Assembly: GCF_001571085.1 (NCBI RefSeq)
Contig: NZ_BCTC01000043.1
Location: 1-49,524 of the forward strand
Reading direction: 5' to 3'
Length of the DNA stretch: 49,524 nt
Source of the DNA: Azohydromonas lata NBRC 102462
GTDB lineage: Bacteria > Pseudomonadota > Gammaproteobacteria > Burkholderiales > Burkholderiaceae_C
The position numbers were made by a program, and so were the translations under genes. Of this stretch, positions 10,195 to 18,992 are shown one piece after another (the first letter of the stretch is position 1; every line of letters begins with the position of its first letter). The notes under the pieces are model-generated. The model was given only the letters and a program-made list of their open reading frames with translations. It had not been told where the DNA came from and made no database searches.

Positions 10195-11550
10195 ATGTCC
10201 GCCCAAGCTCCCGTCGCCCCCTCGGCCGCGCCGCTGCCCGCGGCCATAGGCAAATACCGCGTGCTGGCCCGCTTGGGCGAAGGCGCCACCAGCGAGGTGT
10301 TCCTCGCCCGCGACGACTTCCAGGGCCGCGACGTCGCCATCAAGCGCGTGCACCCGGCCACGCTGTTGGGCGCCGACGCCGCCTCGCCGCAGTTGCAGGC
10401 GCGCTACTTCGCCGCCGAGGCGGCGCTGGTGGGCAAGCTGCAGCATCCCAACGTGGTGCAGATCCTGGACGCGGTGCCGGACCCGGTCTCGCCCTACTTG
10501 GTGATGGAGTACGTCAGCGGCACCACGCTGCGCCACTTCTGCAGCCCGCACCGGCTGCTGTCGCTGGAGCAGATCGTGGAGATCGGCTTCAAGTGCGCCA
10601 TGGCGCTGGGCTACGTCTACCGCCAGGGCTTCATCCATCGCGACGTCAAGCCGGCCAACGTGCTGGCGCAACTGCAGCGCGATCAGGTGGTGGACATCAA
10701 GCTCAGCGACTTCGGCAGCGCGCTGCAGCTCGAATCGGACCGCACGCAGGTGTTCCGCGTGGGGTCGCTGTCCTACGTGTCGCCCGAGCAGCTCGACGGC
10801 GTGGCGCTGGACGCGCGCGCGGACATGTACTCGTTGGGCGCCGTGCTCTACCACCTCATCAGCGGCCGCCCACCCTTCGAGGCGCCCACGCAGGCGGCGC
10901 TGATGGCGCAGATCTACACGGCCGAGCCGCCGCCGCTGGCCTCGCTGCGCGAGGGCGTGCCTGCGGCGCTGGAGTCGCTGGTGCGCGACGCGCTGGCCAA
11001 GCGGCCGCAGCAGCGCCCGGCCGACTGGGACGCCTTCGCGCAGCGCCTGGCCGAGCTGGTGTCCCAGCGGCTCATCCCGCTTGGGCGGCTGCAGGGACCG
11101 CTGGATTCCGAGCGCTTCAACCTGCTGCGCACGCTGGAGTTCTTCGGCGAGTTCGACGACGTGGCGCTGTGGGAAGTGGTGCACCGCGCGCGCTGGCAGC
11201 GCTTCCCGGCCGGGCACGCGCTCTACCGCAAGGGGCAGCAGGGAACGAGCTTTCACATCCTGGCCCAGGGCGAGGTGGACGTGCTGCGCGACGGCGAGGT
11301 CACGGCGCGGCTGGGCGCGGGCACTTCGGTGGGCGAGATGGCCTACCTCGCTCCCAGCCCCGAGCTGCGCACCTACAGCTCCGACGTGCTGGTGACGCAG
11401 CCCAGCGTCACCGTGAGCTTCACGCCGGACACGCTGCAGCAGCTCAGCGCCAGCACGCGGCAGCTTTTCGATGCGGCTTTCATCCGCGTGCTGGTGCGGC
11501 GGCTGCATGCCGCGCACGAGGCGCTGGCCCACCCGCGGCGCATCGTCTGA
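10195..11550 (+). CDS. Serine/threonine protein kinase with C-terminal cyclic-nucleotide-binding domain
   Basis: This is a 451-residue soluble protein with no transmembrane segment. Residues ~20-290 form a complete Hanks-type kinase: glycine loop LGEGATSEVF, catalytic Lys50 (VAIK), HRDVKPANV (148-156), DFG (172-174), SPE (196-198, a variant of APE) and ADMYSLG. All residues needed for catalysis are present. Residues ~320-435 match a CAP/PKA-type cyclic-nucleotide-binding domain: FPAGHALYRKGQQGTSFHIL, GEVDVLRDG, and a phosphate-binding-cassette-like GEMAYLAPSPELR. Kinase and sensor in a single chain suggests activity gated by cAMP or c-di-GMP-like ligands; this is inference. The upstream open frame to 8605 is a shadow of argS; ATG 10195 gives the natural N-terminus. 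Confidence 0.9.
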   Translation: MSAQAPVAPSAAPLPAAIGKYRVLARLGEGATSEVFLARDDFQGRDVAIKRVHPATLLGADAASPQLQARYFAAEAALVGKLQHPNVVQILDAVPDPVSPYLVMEYVSGTTLRHFCSPHRLLSLEQIVEIGFKCAMALGYVYRQGFIHRDVKPANVLAQLQRDQVVDIKLSDFGSALQLESDRTQVFRVGSLSYVSPEQLDGVALDARADMYSLGAVLYHLISGRPPFEAPTQAALMAQIYTAEPPPLASLREGVPAALESLVRDALAKRPQQRPADWDAFAQRLAELVSQRLIPLGRLQGPLDSERFNLLRTLEFFGEFDDVALWEVVHRARWQRFPAGHALYRKGQQGTSFHILAQGEVDVLRDGEVTARLGAGTSVGEMAYLAPSPELRTYSSDVLVTQPSVTVSFTPDTLQQLSASTRQLFDAAFIRVLVRRLHAAHEALAHPRRIV

Positions 11551-11647
11551 GGGAAATCGCCTGCGGACTTGTGCCCAGTGGCGGCGCGGCGCCAGCGTGC
11601 TTCAATGCCCCGCGGCCCGTCGCCGCGCACCGAGGAAGGAGAGCCCA

Positions 11648-11977
11648 ATGACCAAAGCCCCGCTGGCCTGGCTGCTGGCCGCCTGCGCCTTCGCCGCCCA
11701 CGCGGCCGACCCCGCGGCTGATCCCGCGGCCAAGACCGACAAGGCCGCCGAGAAGGCACCCACGACGCAGCAAAGCAAGATGAAGGCATGCAACGCCCAA
11801 GCCGATGGCAAGAAGGGCGACGAGCGCAAGGCCTTCATGAAGGAATGCCTCTCTGCCAAGTCGGACGCCTCCACCGCCCAGCAAAGCAAGATGAAGGCAT
11901 GCAACGCCCAGGCCGATGGCAAGAAGGGCGACGAGCGCAAGGCCTTCATGAAGGAGTGCCTGAGCAAGAAGGCGTGA
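11648..11977 (+). CDS. PsiF-repeat periplasmic protein with two tandem repeats
   Basis: This is a 109-residue secreted protein. A signal peptide (about 1-20, LAWLLAACAFAAHA) is followed by two near-identical PsiF units of the form QQSKMKACNAQADGKKGDER plus KAFMKECLS. PsiF repeats, first seen in the E. coli phosphate-starvation-inducible psiF, have no known biochemical role; the two Cys per repeat (KACN and KECL) suggest one disulfide per unit in the periplasm. A strong ribosome site (GAAGGAGAG) lies just upstream of ATG 11648. The two units are also almost identical at the DNA level (111-bp period). A hairpin terminator follows at 12003-12025. Confidence 0.85.
   Translation: MTKAPLAWLLAACAFAAHAADPAADPAAKTDKAAEKAPTTQQSKMKACNAQADGKKGDERKAFMKECLSAKSDASTAQQSKMKACNAQADGKKGDERKAFMKECLSKKA
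11768..11962 (+). repeat. 111-bp-period tandem duplication inside the PsiF gene
   Basis: The segment beginning CAGCAAAGCAAGATGAAGG occurs at 11768 and again at 11879, a spacing of 111 bases (37 codons). Over the first ~84 bases I count only two differences (CAA/CAG and GAA/GAG), both synonymous. This indicates recent duplication or gene conversion between the two PsiF units. Confidence 0.9.
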
Positions 11978-12002
11978 CGGCCGCCGCCGTCGCCCAACCG
12001 AC

Positions 12003-12025
12003 AGCCCGGCACCGCCGGGCTTTTT
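12003..12025 (+). terminator. Rho-independent terminator after the PsiF gene
   Basis: A perfect 8-bp stem AGCCCGGC / GCCGGGCT with a 3-base loop is followed by TTTTT, 26 bases after the PsiF stop codon. Confidence 0.85.
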
Positions 12026-12059
12026 CATGGCCGCCGCAGGCCGCCGGGCCGCCGCGGCT

Positions 12060-12974
12060 TCAGCCCGCGGCCGATTGCCAGTACTGCGGGTCGCCCCAGC
12101 TGTGCTTGAGGAAGTCGATCCACAGCCGCACGCGCAGCGGCAGGTGGCGGCGCTGCGGGAACACGGCGTAGATGCCGTTGGGCGGCGCGGCGAATTCGTC
12201 CAGCACGCTCACCAGCGTGCCGCGCGCCATCTCCGCCTCCACTTCCCAGGTGCTGCGCCAGGCCAGGCCCAGGCCGGCCAGGCACCACTGGTGCAGCACC
12301 TGGCCGTCGCTGCAGTCCAGCCGCCCGCTTGGGCGCAGGTGCAGCAGCGCGCCGTCCACCACGAAGGCCCAGCCGCGCGTCTGGCTGGCCTCGGAGCTCA
12401 GCGTCAGGCACTCGTGGCGCTGCAGCTCCGAGGGGTGCTGCGGAACGCCCGCGCGGCGCAGGTACTGCGGCGCGGCCACGCAGCGGCGGCGGTTGTCGGC
12501 CAGGCGCACGCTCACCAGGCTGGAGTCGGGCAGGTCACCCACGCGCACGGCGCAGTCGTAGCCTTCGTTGACGATGTCCACCACCCGGTCGCTGAGGTTG
12601 AGCGACAGGCTCACCTCCGGGTGCTGGGCCAGGAAGCGTGGCACCAGCGGCGCGACGTGGCGTCGGCCAAAGCCCGCCGGCGCCGTGATGCGCAGGTGGC
12701 CGCTGGCCTTGACGCCCCCGGCGCTCACGCTGGCCTCGGCGTTGGCCAGGTCCACCAGCAGCCGCTGCGCGTCCTCCAGGAAGGCGCTGCCTTCGTGCGT
12801 GAGCGTGATGCGCCGCGTGGTGCGCAACAGCAGCTTGACGCCCAAGCGCTCCTCCAGCGCATCGATGCGCCGGCCGATGACGGCCGGGGCCACGCCTTCA
12901 GCCTGCGCTGCCGCGGTGAGGCTGCCCTTGGTGGCCACGGCGACGAAGGATTCGATCTGCTTGAGACGGTCCAT
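12060..12974 (-). CDS. LysR-family transcriptional regulator
   Basis: This is a 304-residue LysR regulator. The N-terminal winged helix-turn-helix (residues 1-60) reads MDRLKQIESFVAVATKGSLT and continues through LEERLGVKLLLRTTRR, followed by the substrate-binding domain (~90-300). It resembles the large PA0477/AaeR-like subgroup often found in Burkholderiales; the inducer is unknown. Met at 12974 is the standard LysR start; the frame is open 13 codons further. It is divergent from the haloacid dehalogenase gene, the usual position of a LysR regulator relative to its target, so control of dehalogenase and glcB is a reasonable inference but not shown by the sequence. Confidence 0.9.
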   Translation of the reverse strand: MDRLKQIESFVAVATKGSLTAAAQAEGVAPAVIGRRIDALEERLGVKLLLRTTRRITLTHEGSAFLEDAQRLLVDLANAEASVSAGGVKASGHLRITAPAGFGRRHVAPLVPRFLAQHPEVSLSLNLSDRVVDIVNEGYDCAVRVGDLPDSSLVSVRLADNRRRCVAAPQYLRRAGVPQHPSELQRHECLTLSSEASQTRGWAFVVDGALLHLRPSGRLDCSDGQVLHQWCLAGLGLAWRSTWEVEAEMARGTLVSVLDEFAAPPNGIYAVFPQRRHLPLRVRLWIDFLKHSWGDPQYWQSAAG

Positions 12975-13153
12975 GGTCAAAACTGGTGCATGCCAGCGGC
13001 GTAATAAACGCAAGTTAGGCAGTCACTCATGATTGAAACAGAAGCAATGGTGAGGAGCGTACCGCAGTGTCGGCAGCATCTTTGCGTGGAAGTCACGAAT
13101 CTTTAGCAAATTCAGTTCTTAATGTATTCAATCTGATGGAATAAATTTCAGGC
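12975..13153. promoter_or_regulatory. Divergent promoter region, LysR regulator / haloacid dehalogenase
   Basis: This 179-base gap is distinctly AT-richer than its surroundings (13080-13150 especially) and must hold promoters for both divergent genes. ATTCAATCTGATGGAAT (13124-13140) contains an interrupted dyad ATTC/GAAT, of the kind LysR proteins bind, but no T-N11-A site can be singled out with confidence. No strong ribosome site precedes the dehalogenase ATG. Confidence 0.4.
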
Positions 13154-13837
13154 ATGGATGCCTCCGTCACGCCGCGCGCGGTGCTTTTCGATGCCTACGG
13201 GACGCTGTTCGACGTCTACAGCGTCTCGCTGGCGGCCGAGCAGCTCTTCGCCGGCCGCGGCGAGGCGCTGGCGCAGTTGTGGCGCGACAAGCAGATCGAG
13301 TACACGCGGCTGCTGACCATGAGCGGGCGCTATCAGCCCTTCTGGGACCTCACCCGCGCCGGCTTGCGCTTCGCGGCGCAGCGCCTGGGCCTGCCGCTGT
13401 CGGCGGCCGACGAGGAGCGGCTGATGAACCAGTACCGCCACCTCAGCGCCTTCCCCGAGAACATGGAAGTGCTGCGCACGCTGCGCGAGCGCGGCATACG
13501 CGCGGGCATCCTGAGCAACGGCGATCCGGAGATGCTGGGCGTGGCGTTGCGCAGCGCGGGCTTCAGCGACCTGATAGATCCGCTGCTGTCCGTGCACGCG
13601 GTGCGCCGCTTCAAGACCGATCCGGCCGCCTACGCGCTGGGCCCGCAGGCCCTGCAGTTGCCCGCGCGCCAGATTCTTTTCGTATCCAGCAACGGCTGGG
13701 ACGCCATCGGCGCCACCTGGTACGGCTACACCACGCTGTGGGTCAACCGTGCCGGGTTGCCGCTGGACCCGCTGGACACCGAGCCCACGCGTCGCGGCAG
13801 CAGCCTGCGCGACGTGCTGGCCTTCTTTCCCGAGTGA
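13154..13837 (+). CDS. L-2-haloacid dehalogenase (HAD type II)
   Basis: This 227-residue HAD-superfamily enzyme hydrolyses L-2-haloacids (for example chloroacetate to glycolate) with inversion of configuration. All the catalytic positions known from Pseudomonas L-DEX are present with a constant +3 offset: Asp13 nucleophile and Thr17 (FDAYGTLFD), Arg44, Ser121 (LSNGD), Lys154, Tyr160, Ser178, Asn180 and Asp183 (SSNGWD). The cap domain sits between Asp13 and Ser121. That pattern separates it from phosphatase HADs. No signal peptide, so it is cytoplasmic. It is followed after 26 bases by glcB in the same direction, and divergent from a LysR regulator. Confidence 0.92.
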   Translation: MDASVTPRAVLFDAYGTLFDVYSVSLAAEQLFAGRGEALAQLWRDKQIEYTRLLTMSGRYQPFWDLTRAGLRFAAQRLGLPLSAADEERLMNQYRHLSAFPENMEVLRTLRERGIRAGILSNGDPEMLGVALRSAGFSDLIDPLLSVHAVRRFKTDPAAYALGPQALQLPARQILFVSSNGWDAIGATWYGYTTLWVNRAGLPLDPLDTEPTRRGSSLRDVLAFFPE

Positions 13838-13863
13838 TTTCTCTTTCCTACTGCGAGCCCAAC

Positions 13864-16059
13864 ATGACTGCACGCACCAACGTTCATCGCCTCCAGGTTG
13901 CCACCGAGCTGTACCGCTTCGTCGAGGAGCAGGTCCTGCCCGGCACCGGCATAGACAGCGCGCGCTTTTGGGCCGGCTTCGACGCCATCGTGGCCGATCT
14001 GGCCCCGCGCAATGCCGCCTTGCTGGCCGAACGTGACCGCCTGCAGACCGAGCTCGACAACTGGCACCGTGCCAACCCGGGCCCCATCCAGGACATGGCC
14101 GCCTACCGCGGCTTCCTGGAGTCCATCGGCTACCTGCTGCCCCAGCCCGCGGGCGCCAAGGCCACCACCACCAACGTGGACGCCGAGCTGGCCCTGCAGG
14201 CCGGCCCGCAGCTGGTGGTGCCCATCCTCAACGCCCGCTACGCCCTCAACGCCGCCAACGCCCGCTGGGGCTCGCTGTACGACGCCCTCTACGGCACGGA
14301 CGCGCTGCCCGAGACCGACGGCGCCGAGAAGGGCAAGGGCTACAACCCGGTGCGCGGCCAGCGCGTGATCGAGTTCGCCCGCAACTTCCTGGACCAGGCC
14401 GCCCCGCTGGCGCAGGGCTCGCACCGCGACGCCACGGCCTACCGCATCGAAGGCGGCGCCCTGGCCGTCACGCTCCAGGACGGCACCCGCGCCGCGCTGG
14501 CCGACCCCGCGCAACTGGTGGGCTGGCAGGGCGAGGCCGCCGAGCCCTCCTCCGTGCTGCTGGTGCACAACGGGCTGCACGTGGACATCCGCATCGACCG
14601 CTCCACGACCATCGGCGCCTCCGACGCCGCCGGCGTGAGCGACCTGGTGCTCGAAGCCGCGCTGTCCACCATCCTGGACCTGGAAGACTCCGTCGCCGCG
14701 GTGGACGCCGCCGACAAGACCCTGGGCTACAGCAACTGGCTGGGCATCATCAAGGGCACGCTCACCGAGGAAGTCGCCAAGGGCGGCAAGACCTTCACCC
14801 GCGGCCTGAACGCGGACCGCATCTACAACGGTCCCAACGGCGAAGTTCGCCTGCACGGCCGCTCGCTGATGTTCCTGCGCAACGTCGGCCACCTGATGAC
14901 CAACCCGGCCATCCTGTGGGGCGACGAGGGCCGCGAGATCCCCGAAGGGATCATGGATGCCGTCATCACCACCGCCATCGCGCTGCACGACCTGCAGGGC
15001 CACGGCGCCAACGGCCTGCGCAACTCGCGCACGGGCTCGGTCTACATCGTCAAGCCCAAGATGCACGGCCCGGTGGAAGTGGGCTTCGCCGACGAGCTGT
15101 TCGGCCGCGTCGAGGAGCTTCTGGGCCTGCCCAAGCACACGGTCAAGCTGGGCATCATGGACGAGGAGCGCCGCACCAGCGTGAACCTGCAGGCCTGCAT
15201 CGCCGCGGCCGCCTCGCGCGTGGCCTTCATCAACACCGGCTTCCTGGACCGCACCGGCGACGAGATGCACACCGCCATGCAGGCCGGCCCCATGCTGCGC
15301 AAGGGCGACATGAAGACCAGCGCCTGGATCCAGTCCTACGAGCGCAACAACGTGCTGGTGGGCCTGGCCTGCGGGCTGCGCGGCCGCGCCCAAATCGGCA
15401 AGGGCATGTGGGCCATGCCCGACCTGATGGCCGCCATGCTGGAGCAGAAGATCGCCCACCCCAAGGCCGGCGCCAACACCGCCTGGGTGCCCTCGCCCAC
15501 GGCCGCCACGCTGCACGCCCTGCACTACCACCAGGTCAAGGTTTCGGACGTGCAGCAGGCGCTGGAGAAGATCGACGCCGCCGCCGAGCGCGACACCATC
15601 CTCGCCGGGCTGCTGACCATCCCCGTGGTGGCCGAGGCCCAGTGGAGCGCCGCCGAGATCCAGCAGGAGCTGGACAACAACTGCCAGGGCATCCTGGGCT
15701 ACGTCGTGCGCTGGGTGGACCAGGGCGTGGGCTGCTCCAAGGTGCCTGACATCCACAACGTCGGCCTGATGGAAGACCGCGCCACGCTGCGCATCTCCAG
15801 CCAGCACATCGCCAACTGGCTGCACCACGGCGTGACCAGCCGCGAGCAGGTCATGGAAACGCTGCAGCGCATGGCCCGCGTGGTGGACGAGCAAAACGCC
15901 GGCGACGCGCTCTACAAGCCCATGGCCGGCAACTTCGACACCAGCGCCGCCTTCAAGGCCGCCTGCGACCTGGTGTTCGAAGGCCTGTCGCAGCCCAGCG
16001 GCTATACCGAGCCGCTGCTGCACGCCTGGCGCCTGAAGGTCAAGGCCGGCACGGCCTGA
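13864..16059 (+). CDS. glcB: Malate synthase G
   Basis: This is a 731-residue cytoplasmic enzyme condensing glyoxylate with acetyl-CoA to give malate. It is the long G isoform (E. coli GlcB 723 residues), a TIM barrel with an inserted domain. Visible signatures are [39 protein letters not shown] and [14 protein letters not shown]. The frame is open upstream into the dehalogenase gene, but the conserved N-terminus starts at ATG 13864. With only 26 bases between them, glcB and the dehalogenase probably share a transcript. A strong terminator follows at 16126-16151. glcDEF and aceA are not in the window. Confidence 0.97.
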   Translation: MTARTNVHRLQVATELYRFVEEQVLPGTGIDSARFWAGFDAIVADLAPRNAALLAERDRLQTELDNWHRANPGPIQDMAAYRGFLESIGYLLPQPAGAKATTTNVDAELALQAGPQLVVPILNARYALNAANARWGSLYDALYGTDALPETDGAEKGKGYNPVRGQRVIEFARNFLDQAAPLAQGSHRDATAYRIEGGALAVTLQDGTRAALADPAQLVGWQGEAAEPSSVLLVHNGLHVDIRIDRSTTIGASDAAGVSDLVLEAALSTILDLEDSVAAVDAADKTLGYSNWLGIIKGTLTEEVAKGGKTFTRGLNADRIYNGPNGEVRLHGRSLMFLRNVGHLMTNPAILWGDEGREIPEGIMDAVITTAIALHDLQGHGANGLRNSRTGSVYIVKPKMHGPVEVGFADELFGRVEELLGLPKHTVKLGIMDEERRTSVNLQACIAAAASRVAFINTGFLDRTGDEMHTAMQAGPMLRKGDMKTSAWIQSYERNNVLVGLACGLRGRAQIGKGMWAMPDLMAAMLEQKIAHPKAGANTAWVPSPTAATLHALHYHQVKVSDVQQALEKIDAAAERDTILAGLLTIPVVAEAQWSAAEIQQELDNNCQGILGYVVRWVDQGVGCSKVPDIHNVGLMEDRATLRISSQHIANWLHHGVTSREQVMETLQRMARVVDEQNAGDALYKPMAGNFDTSAAFKAACDLVFEGLSQPSGYTEPLLHAWRLKVKAGTA

Positions 16060-16125
16060 TCCTCAAGGCCGAGCCCGCGTCGCCCGCCGTGACAACGCGC
16101 GGGCGGCCGGGTTGACCGGAAAAGC

Positions 16126-16151
16126 AAAGAGGCCGCGTCAGCGGCCTCTTT
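16126..16151. terminator. Bidirectional terminator between glcB and the DUF2062 gene
   Basis: A perfect 11-bp stem AAAGAGGCCGC / GCGGCCTCTTT with loop GTCA lies between convergent genes. A-rich left and T-rich right flanks let it serve both strands. Confidence 0.85.
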
Positions 16152-16169
16152 GTCTTTGCGGGGGACGGT

Positions 16170-16784
16170 TCATCCGTCCTGCCCGGGCGCCGTGCCGGCG
16201 CCACTGCGCCAGCGCTGGCGCAGCCACCACAGCGCGCTCACGAGCACGTAGGCGGCCAGCCCCGTGAGCGTGGCCATGAGCGCCAGGCCCAGCAGCAGCG
16301 GCTTGCCCACGCTGCGCAGCCGCTCCCACAGGCTGCTCCACCAGGAGCCGCCGGGGGCAGCCTCGGCTTGCGGCGCGGGCCCCGTGGCGAGCACGGCCGG
16401 CGCGGCGGCCAGCGGCTCGTCCAGCACCGTGGCGCCCAAGCGCCAGGCGGCGTAGTACAGCGGCGCCACGGTGACCGGATTGGTCACCAGTGTGCTCACC
16501 ACCGCCGTGGGCAGATTGGCACGCAGCAGCACCGCGGCGGCCGCCGACAGCGGCATCTGCGCAATGGGAATGAGCAGGCCGAAGAAGAGGCCTATGGCCA
16601 GGCCCAGCGCGATGGCATGGCGGTTGACGCTCCAGAGGACTGGATGCGTGATCGACGGCCCAAGCCAGCGCAGCCATCGGTGCCGCTGCAGCGTTTGCGG
16701 CGTGGGCCGCCAGCGGCCAAAACGGGCTGCGGCCTTGAGGGCAAGGCGATCGACGGGCAGGTGCAGGCGCATGGGTTCAAGCAT
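16170..16784 (-). CDS. DUF2062-domain membrane protein
   Basis: This is a 204-residue inner-membrane protein. Residues ~55-125 match DUF2062 (NRHAIALGLAIGLFFGLLIP, QMPLSAAAAVLLRANLP and VTNPVTVAPLYYAAW), and a further hydrophobic helix lies near the C-terminus (~165-188). Family members have no established function. ATG 16784 is used; an in-frame Met 4 codons later is an alternative start. It is convergent with glcB and divergent from the flavoprotein gene at 16927. Confidence 0.8.
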   Translation of the reverse strand: MLEPMRLHLPVDRLALKAAARFGRWRPTPQTLQRHRWLRWLGPSITHPVLWSVNRHAIALGLAIGLFFGLLIPIAQMPLSAAAAVLLRANLPTAVVSTLVTNPVTVAPLYYAAWRLGATVLDEPLAAAPAVLATGPAPQAEAAPGGSWWSSLWERLRSVGKPLLLGLALMATLTGLAAYVLVSALWWLRQRWRSGAGTAPGQDG

Positions 16785-16926
16785 GTCACCAAGCGATGAG
16801 CCGTGCTTCGCCCATTGGTGCCCCGCGGCAGGGGGAATTCACAGTTCCGCCATCGCTTGGCGGCCCGCTGCTGGAGGCGCGACAGGCAGCGGCGGGTAGG
16901 GACGGCTGCCTAGAATCCCCGCCACC

Positions 16927-18156
16927 ATGGAGAACATTCCCCAAACCTGCGAGGTGTTGGTAGTAGGTGCCGGACCGGCTGGCAGTGCCTGTGCGCAGAT
17001 GCTCGCGCGCACGGGGCTGGACGTGCTGCTGGTGGACGAACACGACTTCCCGCGCGACAAGGTGTGCGGCGACGGCCTGATCCCGGACGCGCTGGCGGCG
17101 CTGCGCCGCTTGGGCGTGTACGAGGAGGTGTTGGCGCGGGCGCAGCGCGTGTCGCACGTGGCCTGCATCGGCTCGCGCGGCGGCCGCGTGGACGTGCCCG
17201 GCACGCTGGCCGTGCTGCCGCGGCGCGAGCTGGACATGATCCTGTGCACGGCGGCGCGCCGCGCGGGCGCGCGCTGGCTGGCGCCGGCGCGCTTCGAGGC
17301 GCCGCTGCTCGACGGCGAGCGCGTCATCGGCGCGCGCTTGCAGGTGGGCGGCCAGGCGCTGGAGGTGTCGGCGCGCTGGGTGGTGCTGGCCACGGGGGCG
17401 CGAGCGCAGGCGCTCATCGCCTCGGGGCTGTGCGAGCGCCACACTCCCTCCGGCGTGGCGCTGCGCGCCCACGTGCGCCATGCGTCGCTGGCGCAGCGGC
17501 TGCACGCCATGGAGGTGGTGTGGCACCGCCGGCTGCGCGGCGGCTACGGCTGGATATTCCCGGGGCCTGACGGCGTATTCAACATCGGCACCGGCCTGCT
17601 GGGCAGCCACCAGGCCGACGCACAGGGCCACGGCCACAAGCAGCCCATGAACCTGCGCCGGCTCTTCGACGACTTCTGCGAGGTCTACGCGCCTGCGCGC
17701 GAGCTCATGGCGGGCGGCCAGATCGTGGGCGAGATCAAGGGCGCGCCGCTGCGCTGCTCGCTCACCGGCGCACGCTGGTCGCGCCCGGGCATGCTGGCCT
17801 GCGGCGAGGCCGCGGGCAGCACCTACGCCTTCACCGGCGAAGGCATTGGCAAGGCCATGGAGACGGGACTGCTGGCGGCGCAGGCGCTGCAGTCACAGCA
17901 ACCGGAGTCGCTCACCGACGCGCAAGTGCGCCAGCGCTACGAGGAGTCGCTGCGCGCGCTGCACCCGCGCTTTGCGCTCTACGAGAAGGCCAACCGCGTC
18001 AACAACCATCCCTGGCTGGCCGACCTGGTCATCTGGCGCGCGCAGCGCAGCCCGGCCATCCTCAAGCGCCTGAGCGGCGTGCTGGAGGAGCGCACCAACC
18101 CCGGCCACCTGCTGAGCGTGCGCGGGCTCATGAAGCTGCTCGTGGCCAGCCAGTAG
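16927..18156 (+). CDS. Geranylgeranyl-reductase-family FAD-dependent oxidoreductase
   Basis: This 409-residue flavoprotein has an N-terminal dinucleotide fold VVGAGPAGSACAQML with the FAD ribose acid (LLVDE), then the GGR-family motif DFPRDKVCGDGL that defines this group. A second FAD motif occurs at ~285 (GMLACGEAAGSTYAFTGEG). Archaeal and plant members saturate isoprenoid double bonds; bacterial members such as this are mostly uncharacterised, so the substrate is unknown. No membrane segments are seen. It is followed after 51 bases by the amidotransferase gene, a possible two-gene unit. Confidence 0.85.
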   Translation: MENIPQTCEVLVVGAGPAGSACAQMLARTGLDVLLVDEHDFPRDKVCGDGLIPDALAALRRLGVYEEVLARAQRVSHVACIGSRGGRVDVPGTLAVLPRRELDMILCTAARRAGARWLAPARFEAPLLDGERVIGARLQVGGQALEVSARWVVLATGARAQALIASGLCERHTPSGVALRAHVRHASLAQRLHAMEVVWHRRLRGGYGWIFPGPDGVFNIGTGLLGSHQADAQGHGHKQPMNLRRLFDDFCEVYAPARELMAGGQIVGEIKGAPLRCSLTGARWSRPGMLACGEAAGSTYAFTGEGIGKAMETGLLAAQALQSQQPESLTDAQVRQRYEESLRALHPRFALYEKANRVNNHPWLADLVIWRAQRSPAILKRLSGVLEERTNPGHLLSVRGLMKLLVASQ

Positions 18157-18207
18157 ACGGACCCCACTCAAGGAGCAGGCCCGCAGCCTGCTCCACAATT
18201 CGTCGCC

Positions 18208-18960
18208 ATGTGCCAGCTCCTGGGGATGAATGCCAATACGCCGACCGACGTGATGTTCAGCTTCACCGGGCTGGCCACGCGTGCGCACGAGCACAAGGAC
18301 GGTTTTGGCATCGCGTTTTTCGAAGACCGCGGCGTGCGGCTGTTCGTGGACCACTACGGCGCGCGCCAGTCGCCGGTGGCCGAGCTGCTGCAGCGCTGTC
18401 CCATACGCAGCCGCAACGTCATCGCCCACATCCGCAAGGCCACGCAGGGGCGCATCGCGCTGGAGAACACGCACCCCTTCATGCGCGAGCTCTGGGGCCG
18501 CTACTGGGTGTTCGCCCACAACGGCGACCTGAAGCAGTTCGAGCCGCGGCTGCACGGCGCCTTCCGCCCCGTGGGCGACACGGACAGCGAGCGCGCCTTC
18601 TGCTGGCTGATGCAGGAGCTGGCCAAGGCCCATGCCAGCGTGCCGGCGCTGCCGGAGCTCACGCGCACGCTGTCGGAGCTGGTGCCGCAGCTCAACGCGC
18701 AGGGCAGCTTCAACTTTTTGCTTTCCAACGGGCAGGCGCTGTGGGCGCACGGCTCGACGCGGCTGTTCTGGCTGCAGCGCCGCCACCCCTTCCGCCCAAC
18801 GCGGCTGCGCGACGAGGATTTGACCGTGGACTTCGCCCAGCTCACCACGCCGCAGGACCGCGTGGCCGTGATCGCCACCGAGCCGCTGACCGCCGACGAG
18901 GAGTGGACGGCTTTCGAGCCGGGCGAGCTGCGCCTGTTCATCGACGGCGCGCCGGCCTGA
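18208..18960 (+). CDS. Class II glutamine amidotransferase (YafJ-like)
   Basis: This is a 250-residue Ntn-hydrolase. After removal of Met1, Cys2 (MCQLLGM) is the predicted nucleophile. Other family positions are HKDGFGIAF (~residue 31), HIRKATQG (~75) and FAHNGDL (~105). There is no synthase domain, so it is a stand-alone glutaminase-type protein like E. coli YafJ; whether it passes ammonia to a partner or cleaves a gamma-glutamyl substrate (as DUG3/EgtC relatives do) cannot be told. It lies 51 bases behind the flavoprotein gene and converges with the HDOD gene. Confidence 0.88.
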   Translation: MCQLLGMNANTPTDVMFSFTGLATRAHEHKDGFGIAFFEDRGVRLFVDHYGARQSPVAELLQRCPIRSRNVIAHIRKATQGRIALENTHPFMRELWGRYWVFAHNGDLKQFEPRLHGAFRPVGDTDSERAFCWLMQELAKAHASVPALPELTRTLSELVPQLNAQGSFNFLLSNGQALWAHGSTRLFWLQRRHPFRPTRLRDEDLTVDFAQLTTPQDRVAVIATEPLTADEEWTAFEPGELRLFIDGAPA

Positions 18961-18992
18961 AGCGGCGCGTCCGGCGCTGCGCGGGCATACGC

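Noticed and set aside
13726-16023. A 765-codon open frame opposite malate synthase G
   Set aside because: The composition is shadow-like (Gly/His/Ala/Val/Gln) and the plus strand encodes an unambiguous GlcB.
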